From the NCBI RefSeq assembly GCF_000699445.3, contig NC_067200.1, positions 2,520,450-2,584,449 on the forward strand: a stretch of DNA of 64,000 nucleotides. Direction: 5' to 3'. Both the position numbers and the translations under genes were made by a program. Each line of letters begins with the position of its first letter. Position 1 is the first letter of the stretch. This document shows, one piece after another, positions 23,591-35,217 of this stretch. The notes below the pieces were generated by a model, which had not been told where the DNA came from, did not search any database, and was given only the letters and a program-made list of their open reading frames with translations. This stretch comes from Schistosoma haematobium (lineage: Eukaryota > Platyhelminthes > Trematoda > Strigeidida > Schistosomatidae).

Positions 23591-23944
23591 GTAGGAAAAT
23601 GGGCGTTATCCAGCTGTACGATGTCTAAGATATTTCATTATATTCTTCTTTCTTTCTTTTTTCCTTTTTTTCTTTTCTTTTCTTTTTTTCTTTTCTTATC
23701 TTTTCTTTTTCCTTATGAATGTACTTTCTATTTTGAATAATAATATAATAATATAATGAATGAAATAGAAGAAAGGTTTATACTAGAAATAAGATATTCT
23801 AAATGATTTCAATGTAATTGAATAATAATAATGATAATTACTTGGTCAATTAATAACAGTATAGAAAATTGAATGAATTAAAAGATGTTAATATAAAGAA
23901 AAATGAATAATAAAGTACATTGATTACTATTTTCAGTACATGCT

Positions 23945-24621
23945 TACATTATTTTGGTGGAGTTTTGTTCTGTGAGTTGGATGGTTTGGTCGTGGAGATT
24001 TCATCGTTCTTCTGTACGACATCATCCGCAGCACGAACTTCAGATAGAAGTGAAGTGTTCAAATTTCTCCATATGTGTTTCACAGATTGTTCTGTGCACC
24101 TCGATGTTCATTGGTTCTTATTGACCTTAAATTTATCATTGTTTACTTCTTTGTTTTGGTTGTGTCTCCCATTGGTTTGATTTTTGTTCTTATACTTGTG
24201 CATGATTTTTTATGATTGATTGATAAATTGGATTGATTTCAACATGCTTGTTGATTGCTGATTGACCTGAGTGCCAGGCTTCTAAAAATTCTCTGGTGTT
24301 TTTGGAGTTTCCTCTCTCTAAGATTTCCACATTTTTCCAATCGAATGAGTGTCCGCAGTTGTCCACGTTTATTGATATAAGTGAGGAGATACCATGGCGT
24401 TTGACTACTAACTGATGTTAGTGTAGGCGAAGGTGAAGGGGGCGTCCGCTTTGTCTGATGTAGTGTTTTTTTGCAGTTGGCACAATTTATTTTGTAGATG
24501 ATGTTTGATTTGTTTCCCTTTGTTATTTCATCCTTTGGTTTGCATAGGGTTGATTGTAGTGATTTTTTCGGTTTGTGTGCCACACCTATCCCGAAGGTTT
24601 TCAGCAGTCTCGTTACGGTTG
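23945..24621 (-). mobile_element. Penelope-like element 3' fragment
   Basis: The minus strand encodes FGIGVAHKPKKSLQSTLCKP then KDEITKGNKSNIIYKINCANC, the linker and start of the GIY-YIG endonuclease of Penelope-like retroelements, then a frameshifted endonuclease (24239-24583). Downstream on the same strand (about 24045-23985) is a hammerhead-like core CGGATGA, stem II GTCGT/ACGAT and GAAA; the second core base is changed. Penelope-like elements are known to carry hammerheads. Confidence 0.75.
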
Positions 24622-25165
24622 CTTACTTACTTACGCTTGTCAACCCAAATGGAGAAGCATAGGCCACCGATCAGGATTCTACAACCTACTCTGTCATGGG
24701 TCCTTTCCCTTCTATTTCAATCCAATTGTTGTTCATTTTTCTTCCTATGACTGTCACTATTTCTCGGTGTAATGAGCTCTTTGATCTCTCTCTTTTCTTT
24801 TAGCCTTGAGGATTAAAAGTGAGGGTTTGCCTTGTGACGTAGTTGAATGATTTCCTCAATGTATGTCCTATCAACTTCCAGCGCTTCTTCCTGATTTCTT
24901 CCAGTTTGTTCTGTCCCATAACAGGTTGTTGCCTATAGTGTCTGGCTAATGGATCCGAAGTAATTTGCTTAGACAATTGTTAATAAACACTTGTATCGGT
25001 TTTTATCGTTCTCCAAGTTTCCGCCCCATCCAGTAGAACTGTCTTGACGTTTGGATCGAAAATTGTGAATTTAGTATTGGTTGACGGACTGTTGTTTTGA
25101 GTTCCAGATGCTTTTTCAGTTGTCGATATGTTGCTCTTGCTATGTCGATCCGCGCCTTCACATCT
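24622..25165 (-). mobile_element. RTE/SR2-like LINE fragment
   Basis: GCTTACTTACTTACGCTTG tail at the left, then minus-strand 3' ORF to about the QLKKHLELKTTVRQ-type region. It abuts the Penelope-like fragment. Confidence 0.7.
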
Positions 25166-25838
25166 ATATTACTATTTTTAGTAGTCTGTTAAAAAAAAAC
25201 CTTAGCTAGGTAACTGTTAATAAGACTAGAATAAATCAAATAAACGTTTTGTCATGATTTAGAATTTTTCATTAGGGCCTTATCTATAATCTAACCAGGC
25301 AGATAATTCTCAGTGTTTAGGTTACTGCAGTAAGTTGTTTATAGTTAAATTATTGGCTTTGAATCTAACTTGACGAAATTGATATTACTGATGACTATGA
25401 ATAATCCTGGATTAAATGACATCACAGTTTTACCAAAGTAAAAATATGAATGTTATCAGAAGTCTATCTATGAACCTAAGAATTTAATGATAATTTATAC
25501 TGACAGATCAACGACGTTCCTCCGCTTTGAGTTAGTGAATATATCGTCAATGTTGTTTTAACAAATAGTCATAACGGTATACAAAGCTAATTCTGTAAGC
25601 GTAGGTAATTAGATAGGGTTTTACAGTAAACAGTTTTCAAAAATATTCTAATCCACTAACAATCATTTCCATACTACAATGAAAAGCAATTGACCAGGTT
25701 TCTGTTAAGATCTAAATGAAAAAAACGGCAGTGTATGTCTACATCACAATATAACTCCAATTGAATAAAGTTAGAAATGCAAACGACCAAATTGTAACAC
25801 AATAGTCCAAATGTAATATGTTTATTGTAATGACATAG
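25166..25838. other. Unassigned AT-rich sequence
   Basis: No gene or repeat family recognised. Confidence 0.4.
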
Positions 25839-26111
25839 TGTGGTGCGTGCTACTTATATTGATATAAGTAGTATATAACACAAGTCAGGACTGTAATGTC
25901 TGGCAGCAGAAGATGAGGGAAGATCAAGAAAGGAAGAACGGGAATATAAAGCAATTAGTATGGAAATGCAAGAGCAATGAAGTCCAAGACAACTATTGAA
26001 CATTTTGCAAATTAGGTATTATAGCATGATTTTTCTATTTTACCAAGTAACTCCGTAAGTTTGTACTGAATAATAATTCGGTTGTCCTCACCTATGTTCT
26101 CCTTCACTACA
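25839..26111 (+). repeat. TG…CA-bounded repeat with 4-bp duplication
   Basis: 273 bp starting TGTGGTGCGTGC and ending CTTCACTACA. Flanked by ATAG at 25835-25838 and 26112-26115. Palindrome CTACTTATA…TATAAGTAG at 25850-25872. It is the closest relative of 11496-11767. Confidence 0.78.
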
Positions 26112-26414
26112 ATAGGTCTTGAGTTTTCGATTATTGATAGTGTTATCAAAGTTCAGTAGCCAGGTAACAGTTGGTCAGTTCAACATGATTTCCCATATCT
26201 CAGTAGGCAAAGTTCAGTTACAGTATCAACTATATTAATTTACAAACAACTCATCTATGCAATAAACGATTAGTCTATTGTTGAGTCGTAGCAAACTTTT
26301 GAGTGTATTATCCATTTTTGGTGTTAAAGGTTTCCCGCAGATTGTTATTATTTGATTATTCAAACATTTACTACTTATTAATGTACATTGTATACAGAGA
26401 ATTTATTTCATAGT

Positions 26415-26640
26415 TGAATTCATGAGTCAATTAAATCTAGACCGTCATGAAAAACTTGGAACTACTAGACGACCATTTCATCCTAGTTAATGACTACTCA
26501 ACAATGCGTATCTATAATCCCGCACATGGTAATCGAACCCAGAACCTCTGGTCACACGTACGAACAGTGGCACTATTTCCTCCTAAATATCTATCCTACT
26601 TCATGATCAACTCAATTAGGTAATAGCATGAATAAATCTC
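26415..26640 (-). mobile_element. SINE-B degenerate copy
   Basis: GAATTCATGAGTCAATTAAATC start, ribozyme region decayed, B-box-like remnant near 26525-26540. 26116-26414 has no feature recognised. Confidence 0.55.
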
Positions 26641-26911
26641 TAATAGACAAGATGTATGTTTTTCACAATACAAATTATAGCCATTTGTTTATTTGTTATA
26701 ATAGTTATATCTCAATTAATCTAATCATATAAGTTACATTATACAAATTAAATTAGTTTCCTTTTATATTAATGAATTACCCCTTGAAGCAATAATAATA
26801 CGATGATTAGAAGAAGAAAAAGATGAATCGCTGCAGAATACTTCTTCGGCATATATTTAATTGAAAAATACTTTTAATTATTCATCTATATACAAACTGA
26901 TTAATGTCTGA

Positions 26912-27345
26912 AGCGGTTTTATGGATATTATAGTAATTTCAATGATTGAGATCATGAGTCAGTTGAAGCAAAACCACCATGGAAAACCTGGAAGCATCGG
27001 AAGGTGGGACTCCTCAGCGGTACACTTCCACGATCCCGCCCCGCGAGATTCGAACCCAGAACCTATCAATCTCGCGCGCACAAGCACTTAACCTTCAGAC
27101 CACTGAGTAGGTATCCAATGGTGTTAAGGTTTGACATCAACTAATCCACGAAATCGAACGACACATACACCATTGTCACAATAGACACGGTTGAACTCCA
27201 CTGGTCACTGCTTCTCACTAGAACTCCAGGATATACCTCTTGAATCCGGTCACTATTGAGCATATGTTGATTATTATCAGAAAGCGTTTTGTGGATATTA
27301 TAGTAATTTCAATGGTTGAGATCATGAGTCAGTTGAAGCTAATAA
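26912..27345 (-). mobile_element. SINE-B tandem unit (period 370 bp)
   Basis: The block TGGATATTATAGTAATTTCA occurs at 26922 and again at 27292, so the copy runs past one unit into the next. Complete extended unit with tRNA-like head at about 27045-27115; most of the ribozyme stem III/II region is deleted near 27000. 27380-27700 holds faint SINE-B-like traces. Confidence 0.7.
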
Positions 27346-27919
27346 GAAAATAAGATCTATATAATAAATACTAACTAATCTTAACTAGTTAGGAAAAAGC
27401 GATCGACAGTCGTTTTTGTCCTGCTGTACTGTTCTACAGTAATAAACAATCACAACTCCATCTATAACCGACTTCAGGATCTTTAAGTCTCATTGTCAGA
27501 ACGCGAATTTCAAATCCCTCTGAATAAGACTTCTCAGCAGTTTAAAGCTTAAGTATTCACCGTACGATCTAAATGTACAGAGTTCGATCTTAAGTAGTTT
27601 CATGTATCCTGACTATTGAAGAGTCCGATATTAGTATGGAACAAAATTCCAGTCTTCTTACTCTTCAGGATCAGACTGCGGTGTACATTGGTCATTGAAA
27701 ATATTTAAACAAAATAATTTAAATTTGATTATCAACTTGGCGGTTGTTTTAAATTCAAATGACACCATCTTCAAGATAACCACAAAGTATTCCCACCAAT
27801 GATGATGATGATTTGAAATTTTTTATGGTAAGTGCATGTCTTTTGTCTGACAGATGCTTTCCAAGTAAGAACCGGAGTCATACAAGACTTTTCAGTTCAT
27901 TTCAGTCAAACTTTCTTAA

Positions 27920-28345
27920 ATTTATGAGTTGATCTAAGCTAGACCACCATAGAAAACTTGGAAGCACTGAACGGCTGTTTTGTCCTAGTATGGGACACCT
28001 CAGGAGTGTGCATCCACAATCTAGCATGCAGGACTCGAACTCAAAACCTCCGGTTCCGCGCGAGAAAGCTTAACCCCTAGACCACGGAGCCGGAAGGTAT
28101 CACTGTCTAACTTTTATCGAGCCATGAATGAATGTTCAACCATTAACTCATTGTCTGAGATAAGTACATTTCTCTACCCAACACGATTTGGAAACTATTT
28201 GTCATTGCTTCTCATTAAAACTATAGGAAATCATCTTGGAGTCAGTCACTAATCAGCACATGATGATTATGATTAGAATAGGGTTTGTGGAGATTGGCTC
28301 ATGAATTCAACTACTAAAATTACTACAATCTCCACAAACCCCATT
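27920..28345. mobile_element. SINE-B long minus copy with inverted 3' end
   Basis: Minus copy with head near 28035-28090 and decayed ribozyme (CTGAGGT core). At 28285-28345 the 3' end sequence is repeated in + orientation, forming a local inverted repeat (GGTTTGTGGAGAT / ATCTCCACAAACC). Confidence 0.65.
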
Positions 28346-28434
28346 CTAATCATAATCATACACAGATCAAGAATCCATAGAAAATTTCCCACTTCAAAAT
28401 ATGAACAATGGAACTCAGATAATTGACGGGAAAA

Positions 28435-28775
28435 TACTTACTTAGGCTTGTTACCTTTCATGAAGGAGCCTAGGCCATCCACCAGTATTCTCCATCCAAC
28501 TCTGTCCTGAGAAGTTGTTTCCAGTTGCAATTCATTCTTTTCATGTCTGTTTCTAATTCTCGAAGCAGTTTGTTCTTTGATATTCCTATTTCCCGTTTGC
28601 CGCTTGCTGCGGTACGATGATTTCTACAATATATGTCTTATCCACTTCCAACATCTTTTCCTAATCTCATTCTCATCTGAAAGTTGATTTGTTCTCTCCT
28701 ATAGTGAACTGTTGCTGATAGTATCCAATCAAAGGACATTGAGTATCTTACATAAATAATTGTTTATAAATACTT
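28435..28775 (-). mobile_element. RTE/SR2-like LINE fragment
   Basis: Minus-strand 3' end with ACTTACTTAGGCTTGTTACC tail/junction, decayed ORF. Followed at 28778-28865 by an unclassified GC-richer block related to 20060-20120. Confidence 0.65.
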
Positions 28776-29117
28776 GTCCCGTCTATAGCTCTTCTAGGGC
28801 TACTGTCGGTTCCAAGTCCAGGTAATGAAGAAGGGTTGAGCATGAGGTCAGCAACCTTATCCCGTTGAAAACAACCTTGGTAAAAATTACTAATCAGAAT
28901 ATATAGAATACATGACTATAGTACACTATTATTAAAAAATTTCAATCATCACTTATGTAGAACATTTGTAATAATAAAAAAGAAGAGTTACATAAGTTAA
29001 TTAGTTGTAATTTACGAAAGATAAAACATATGTCAACAATTTCTATGTTAAAAATAGATTATAATTTAAACTCATATGAAAAAATATACTACAGTTTCTT
29101 ATACTTGTTAATTAAGT

Positions 29118-29275
29118 CGAATCGCGCGAGGCTCAATCGTGGACACGCACTGCTGAGGAGTCCCACATTAGGACGAAACGGCCATCCAGTATTTCCAGGT
29201 TCATCATGGTGTTCTAACTTCTATTGTCTCATGACCTAAACTATTGAAATTACTATAATATCTACAAAAACCACT
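29118..29275 (+). mobile_element. SINE-B 5'-truncated copy
   Basis: Starts within the tRNA-like region, carries the ribozyme at 29147-29192 and ends near CCACTTCTGATA. 28870-29117 is AT-rich. Confidence 0.7.
29147..29192 (+). ncRNA. SINE-B hammerhead, core intact
   Basis: Stem I GCACTG/CAGTAT, core CTGAGGA, stem II GTCC/GGAC, GAA. Stem III ACGGCCAT has one C·A mismatch, giving an ATC cleavage triplet. The tRNA-like head is truncated in this copy. Confidence 0.65.
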
Positions 29276-29317
29276 TCTGATACTAATATTTAATAGTTAG
29301 AATTGTACCAGTTGCAG

Positions 29318-29765
29318 GGGCTCGTATTATATCAAGCCCATATATGTTATTCTAGCATCTGGCCTTATCAATCTAATGGTTCTTCTCAAGTCACATTTTT
29401 ACTCCGTCACTTCTTCGCTTATCAATCTTGAGTGTTTTTATGTAAGTCTATGTATGTACATTTTTGATTTTATTCATCACATGTCTGACTATAAATATCA
29501 GTTCGCGCTTGATTAAATAGAGTTGGCTCTCATGTCATCTCTACTGCGAGTCGTTTAGTTTCGCTTCTTTGCCTTAGCTACGCTTCTGTAATTGTCTGTC
29601 CAGATCAATGAATGTATGAAGTATACGTATTCGAAATCCATTCTCGTGTTTAACTTGTTTAATTGCTTCATTAGCTAACGCAAGTCGTTATTTATATGCG
29701 AGGATAGATGACATTTGTACTTCAATAACGATGATCACACTATTTAATTGGAGTCAGATAAAGGG
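29318..29765 (+). mobile_element. LTR-like element related to 49726-50205
   Basis: Shares the order of blocks with 49726-50205 (TATCAATCTTGAGTGTTTTTAT, TTCATCACAT, ATAAATAT…CGCTTGATTAAAT, ACGATGATC). A TATA-like box lies at about 29491. No ORF recognised. Confidence 0.55.
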
Positions 29766-29809
29766 CAACTATATACATATTAATTAAACCAAGTTTGAAT
29801 GATTACTGG

Positions 29810-30085
29810 TGTAGTGTCTGTTACTGATGTCGACAGATATAAGTAGTATATATCATCAATCGAATTTGAAATGACTGGTGGTAGAAAGTTAAGAAGATCG
29901 AAGAGAAGTGAACGATAACAGAGAATGATTGATGTGGAAACGAAGGAACAATGAAGTCTGAGACAATTGATGGATATTTCGCAAATGAAATATTTACTAG
30001 ATGGTTCTCAGATTTTACTAAGAAATTGTGTAATTTCGTGCTGAAATACATCCGATTGTCCCCACTTGTGTTGTCGTTTACTACA
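29810..30085 (+). repeat. TG…CA-bounded repeat
   Basis: Starts TGTAGTGTCTGTTACTGATG and ends TTTACTACA. Flanks CTGG/CTGA suggest an aged 4-bp duplication. Confidence 0.65.
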
Positions 30086-30147
30086 CTGATATTTGTTCAG
30101 TTTTCTGTACTAATTATTATTACATGTACAACTGCTTTATACGATAC

Positions 30148-30268
30148 TTATTTACTTACTTTCGCCTGTTATTCCTAGTGGAGCATAGACCAACGGCAAG
30201 CATTCTCCAACCCACTCTGTCCTAGATCTTCCTTTCTAGTTCTATCCAATTGTTGTTCACTCTTCTCT
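30148..30268 (-). mobile_element. RTE/SR2-like LINE 3' terminal fragment
   Basis: TTACTTACTTTCGCCTGTTA tail and about 100 bp of 3' end, minus strand. Confidence 0.65.
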
Positions 30269-30442
30269 TATACTATACTTCAATTATTTAGGAATGATAT
30301 AATGATTTCTTGAAATGATTGCAATTTCTAACTGATTTTATCATCATTAAGTACTGATGATTTCTAACATTTTGACGTAGTTTGAATGAAAGATTTACTA
30401 TGGACTAACGATAATGATGACCCATAATCGACTAACCGATTC

Positions 30443-30755
30443 TGTGGTGAACTAGAATACAAGTGGGGACAGTCGAATGTATTTCAGCAAGAAATTACAC
30501 AGTCTCTCAGTAAAATCTGAGAACCATACAGTAAATACATCATTTGCAAAATGTCAATCAATTGTCTTAAACTTGACTGTTCCTTTTGCAAATATCACTC
30601 AATTGTCTCAGACTTCATTGTTCCTACATTTCCATACCAACTTCTTTCTGTTCCCATTCTTCTCTTCTTGATCTTCTCAATTTCCTGCTGCCAGACATTC
30701 TATTATTGACTAATGTTGTGCACTACTTATATCGATATAAGTAGCACATACCACA
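30443..30755 (-). repeat. TG…CA-bounded repeat with internal duplication
   Basis: Starts TGTGGTGAACTAG and ends ACATACCACA. Flanks ATTC/ATTT suggest an aged 4-bp duplication. A segment of about 40 bp (TTTGCAAA…TCAATTGTCT) is present twice, at about 30544 and 30586. Palindrome CTACTTATATCGATATAAG at about 30723. Confidence 0.65.
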
Positions 30756-30784
30756 ATTTCATAGATAGTTTTTCATCACAGAAG

Positions 30785-31075
30785 GATTTTTTGTGGATAT
30801 TATAGTAATTTCAGTGGTTGAGATCATGAGTCAATTAAAGCTAGACCATCATGAACGGCCGTAATAGACGGCCGTTTCGTCCTAATGTTGGACTCCTCAC
30901 TAGTGCGCTTCCATGATCGAACACAGGACCTATCAGTCTCCTGCACAAGCGCTTAACCACTAGACCACTGAGCCTGGCGACATCCAACGGTAATAATATC
31001 TAACTTCAACTAATCCACGAAATCGAGCGACACATCCACCATCGTCTTCATCAGTGAGTTACTAACTCACATCAT
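30785..31075 (-). mobile_element. SINE-B copy
   Basis: Head at about 30905-30980; ribozyme with good stem II and stem III but core GTGAGGA. A small internal duplication around ACGGCCGT. Confidence 0.65.
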
Positions 31076-31396
31076 CATTTGGAAAAAGATACATATTCAA
31101 TTGTGAACAGTTTTTAGATCAAGTTCTCTACATGTTCATAGTGTTTTATCAATTGTAGTTTGATGACATTTATGTAAATATTAGCATAAAATTGTTGTTC
31201 ATATTAACATTCTGCTTTTCATTTGTTTTATATTATCAAGTTCTGTTTGTTTTATGATAGAACACTGATAAATACATGAATGTTTATGTACAAGAATTTA
31301 AGTTAAACAATGAATTGCCCTATTTATTTTATATAAATATAGTTTGATAAAAAGGCTAATAACTCATTTCAATCCAATATGGAATTATCTAAATGC

Positions 31397-31770
31397 GATG
31401 AGATAATAATTTATGTATGAACCAATCAGATTTAAGACAAAAAGTCTTGGCGCGAAATTCATTCAACCGTTTGACTAAATAGAATTTTGGCATTCTAGTT
31501 GATGTCAGTTCATGATGAAAACCAAAAATCTAATTCTTAATCCAATAGTGACATGTTACGGTGATATTTTAGAAAGCTCCATTACATTCTGATTAAATGG
31601 AACTCTTCAGCTCAGTTAGGGCCTCTGAAGGCTCTGTCATAGTTCTCAGAAGCCGTCTCAATAACATCAATTGTAAATCTTATTCCATATTCTTCCAACT
31701 GCTTTATAGCCCTCATTTAGTCTTAGTAAGTAGTGTTGTTCAAAAGTTGTTCACAAATTATAGTCTCACC
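31397..31770. mobile_element. MITE
   Basis: 374 bp bounded by inverted GATGAGATAATAATTTATG / CAAATTATAGTCTCACC. Fullest copy of the family. The flanking 8 bp (CTAAATGC / CCAAAGTG) no longer match well. An ORF inside (31597-31836) is repeat-derived. 31076-31396 and 31771-32130 are AT-rich without features. Confidence 0.65.
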
Positions 31771-32129
31771 CCAAAGTGTTTAAGTTATTCTGTTGTGATT
31801 GACAATGATTGCGACAACATACTAAACAAATATTGACTAAGGAACATATTCTTTTAAGTTATCTTATTTTAGATAGGCTAAGTTAATAGGGCTAAAACAA
31901 GAAGAAACAAATTAAAGTTTGTGTGAGTCTGCGGTAACATAAAACTTTTATATCTTCATTGAGCTACTATAATCTATAATCGTAACTGATTGCACAAAAT
32001 ATCGTTATCTTTTGAGTTGAACTAAATTCATATACACACGTTAGTGTTCATAGAAAAAGTATATTTTATGGTAATGGTTTTATTTGATCTTCTTGAGTAC
32101 AGAAGTAAAGTGAAGACTCTCATTGTTCC

Positions 32130-32660
32130 TAAGTTTTATTTATTTAAACACTTAAACATTGGCACAAGAAAAAACCCAAATAGATATGCGTCACATAAAT
32201 TATTCGATTTCTGTGAGGGATATGATACTGACCATGTACCCAAATCGAACAACGTGATTTACTTAGAAGGCCACACTCGAAACCACCAACCTAAAAGTTT
32301 GATCCACAAGGTAGTGTAGTGGAGGAACGTCAGGAGATGCAGTCACATGGTTGCCGGTGACCAACAATTCGTTCATACACTATTTGTTTCTTCAGGATTT
32401 CATAATCCATGTGTACGACTTGTATGGAATGAGGGTCTTCCAACTCCATTAGGTGGACTGTCTGTGTCCAGAGACCCGGTTAAAGTACCGAACATTCGTT
32501 TTTCGTCCTCTCAATTTCTTAAACAACACCATGGATTAGGGAAGGCAGTTAGTACGACTTCCGTGGGAGTGGTTGTATTAACTTGGCCATGTGAGAGCAT
32601 TTTGAGAGAGGTAGCTAACTCTCCTCACTCACGGTCGTACCAGGGTATTTGGGGGTAAGG
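32130..32660 (-). mobile_element. (TAAA)-tailed retroposon of about 530 bp, unclassified
   Basis: One of six copies in the window; the TTTATTTATTTAAACAC block at the left is its A-rich tail on the minus strand. No tRNA-like head, no hammerhead core and no conserved ORF across copies. Apparent ORFs such as 32347-32658 are frame-shadows of the repeat. Confidence 0.65.
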
Positions 32661-32764
32661 ACTAGAGGAATACGAAATTATTCACAATACAGTAATCAAT
32701 CAATATAAATATTCAAGTTCTAATAGAAGCTGAACGCAGAAATATCAATCCATCTGACACGCGT

Positions 32765-32985
32765 TTTAATCTCATGTGAATCATTAGTTTCATCAAGAAT
32801 GCACATATACCATGCTGACAAGTGACAATCAACACAAAACCTATATCTAGTGTTTACAAGAATCTATGTCGAAACGACCTGCATCGGTACGTAATGTATG
32901 CTAAGTCAGATGACTTAGACTAGTGACTGTATTCCATTTTGACTGACAGAATTCAATCAGGATTTATGATCAGATAAACAAAACA
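32765..32985 (+). mobile_element. SINE-C degenerate fragment
   Basis: Ribozyme remnant CTGACAA…CAAAACC at about 32805-32845, then blocks related to SINE-C 3' part (TCAGATGACTTAGACTAGTG). Strongly diverged. Confidence 0.45.
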
Positions 32986-33404
32986 TTGGTTGCTACGAAG
33001 AACTAGTCATTTTACATGGTCTGATCCGTTTGTATTAGCTGTAGAACCGTCACTTATAGATTACGGAAACTTGTTAAGATATGTTTTTTCTTATATATTT
33101 ACTAGCGGAAAGGGTTCAGACCACAAAATAGCCCCTGGAACCCTCCTTCTGAGCTATAATTCCTCATTATCATCTTACAACTTTACTATTCTTAACTGAT
33201 TTTGGCTAAGACTATTGAATACATACCACTGTTCCCAATAAATACACTAATTAACATGAACTTCATGAGTAAATCTATTAGACAAAGCTGATTTCCAATA
33301 TGTAGTTGAAATCATCTCTTGGTCAAATTCCGATTTTTATGAGTATTCTGCCAATATTCAAACCTTATAATTCACGAACAAAAAAATCAACCTAGATGTG
33401 TTTT

Positions 33405-33605
33405 TGCTTGACACTGTTTGCTTGTATCTTCCTATTGTTGTTTTCGATTGAAATTGATTAATCTCTTGATACCATATGTGTATCCTGTGTGGAATCCCTC
33501 AATATTGCCTTAAGTTACAAATATTATAAACAGTGATGGATAGACTGAAACGCGCGTCCTGGATTTCACTGCTAACCACTATCCATGTTTGCTTATAAGT
33601 AGTAT
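33405..33605. mobile_element. Smα snapback fragment
   Basis: Minus-strand Smα (about 33405-33543) fused to the + strand ribozyme 3' half (GAAACGCGCGTCCTGGATTT onward). The arrangement matches 36767-37009, but part of the ribozyme is missing. It lies about 200 bp upstream of exon A. Confidence 0.65.
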
Positions 33606-33801
33606 GATGTGATATTAATCAGTGGTGACCATAGGTGTCTAAATGATTTACCATTTATTCAGTCATTTCACTCACACATAACTCAGTTCAATCTGAAATG
33701 GTTACCTAAATGTTATATTGAGTTTAGTTCTCGAATATCTTTCATTGTCAATATACATCACATATTAAACCATCGATTCCATTTATTTTGATTATTTTTA
33801 G

Positions 33802-34020
33802 GCTCGTGTTGAATTAGTTTTAATATTTGTTAAAGTTGGTCAAGTCGATACAGTGAATGAACGATATCAAGCAGATATATTCCTTCAAGCAAGATGGCGT
33901 GAACCATTACTTGATGCTATGTGGAATAAAACTAGTTTAAAATCAAAAAGTAATTGGCAAACAAATCCTTCAATTGAAAATCCATTTACAGATTTAACAT
34001 CAAAACGACAATTGAATACG
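33802..34020 (+). CDS. Ligand-gated ion channel exon A (β1-β2, ligand-binding domain)
   Basis: The exon has 73 codons, phase 0 at both ends, bounded by TTTTAG acceptor and ACG|GTAATT donor. It starts ARVELVLIFVKVGQVDTVNE and continues with ADIFLQARWREP, the usual start of the extracellular domain of pentameric ligand-gated channels (β1, then β2 with the W-R-E-P segment). A polar, lysine- and asparagine-rich stretch follows (about residues 45-73) and leads to exon B. Codon use is AT-rich and the frame is open across the exon. The preceding residues of the mature protein must come from an upstream exon I cannot identify. Confidence 0.85.
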
Positions 34021-34448
34021 GTAATTTTTATTCTTTTCATCATCTTACATTCATGAAATGATCTTTTATTTATGCTTTTCTTATAATGAGGTCGATGATA
34101 CTTGTGACAGTCTAATTGGAATTTTTCTCAAAGTTCCAAGAAGAATGTGTATGCAAATGAAGTTGAAATTACATTAGAAGCGAAATAGTACGAAGTGCTG
34201 ATTGTATAGTATTACGAATCAAATGAAGTTAGTATCTCATAAAGTATGCATCATTAAGCTGTTTAAAATCTAACATACTATCCTGGATAACCTAAAATAC
34301 AAGTGTTCACTCTGTGACAAAATTAGAAGTGATGATTCTGATAAGTCCTAAAGGAGAAGGTCGGTCCAGTCTGTTCTTCACTAACGCGATTTAATTCAAC
34401 AATAATATATGAGAATAATCAGGATGTCTAGTTCAAAAGCAATCATTC

Positions 34449-35217
34449 AATAACGATCATTTGTCCGATCTCAGTCAGTAACAACGTAGAACTTCGTATA
34501 TACGTACATCAGTTCGAGTTGTCATACCACATTAGCACAGAGATGCAATTGTCGATTCAAATCCCGTAGTGGAAGTGGTAGTAAGAGTATAAGCAATAAT
34601 CGGAAAGATTGGGGTTTGAAGATGTTATTCAACGAGTATAATCCAATGAAATAAATTTGGAAAGAGAAAAAAGAAGGGGACATGAAGAAATCAGAAGATT
34701 AGAATTTGGGAGAACACAAAGTGAGGACCTGCACCTGCGCCATTGCAAACGATTTTCAGGCATGTCATTTAAGGTCTCTAACCATCGGTCGCTATCATCT
34801 CGCGGTCCCCAACCAGGTAGTCTACACCTACCAACATGACTCAGTCCACTTGTCAGTGACTTCATAGATTTGTGCCATGTTTTGGTCTGTTCGTCTCTAG
34901 CTTTCTTTTAATTTACTCCTATACAACAAAACATCGCACGTCATTTATGGCGTAGGCGAGATATCCATCTACCAACCAAAAGTCGGGTTTACTGTCCCAG
35001 CCATCTCAACTGATGAAGTTTTACGACTTCATCATTTGATTTGCCATCCTTACCTAGTACCCATTGCCTAACAACTGCATTACTTACTCAGTGGTCCCAG
35101 GATATACGAGCAATATTTCGAAGACACCTATGATCGAATACTAGTAACCTACGAATATCCTCTACTCTTACCGGCCATATTTGACTACCATAAAGTAGGA
35201 CGGAACGAACTGCTGTG
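34449..35217 (-). mobile_element. LINE 3' fragment (RT C-terminal region) in channel-gene intron
   Basis: The minus strand encodes TAVRSVLLYGSQIWPV, VFDHRCLRNIARISWDH, LHQLRWLG, then RDEQTKTWHKSMKSLTSGLS and HVGRCRLPGWGPRDD. This is the region after the RT domain of a non-LTR retrotransposon distinct from the SR2-like copies. Stops interrupt it. 34449-34994 is repeated in inverted form at 35218-35763. Confidence 0.75.

Noticed and set aside
32044..32658. Two ORFs of 91 and 103 aa just upstream of exon A that might be N-terminal exons
   Set aside because: The sequence lies in the TAAA-tailed repeat found six times; other copies do not keep the frame.
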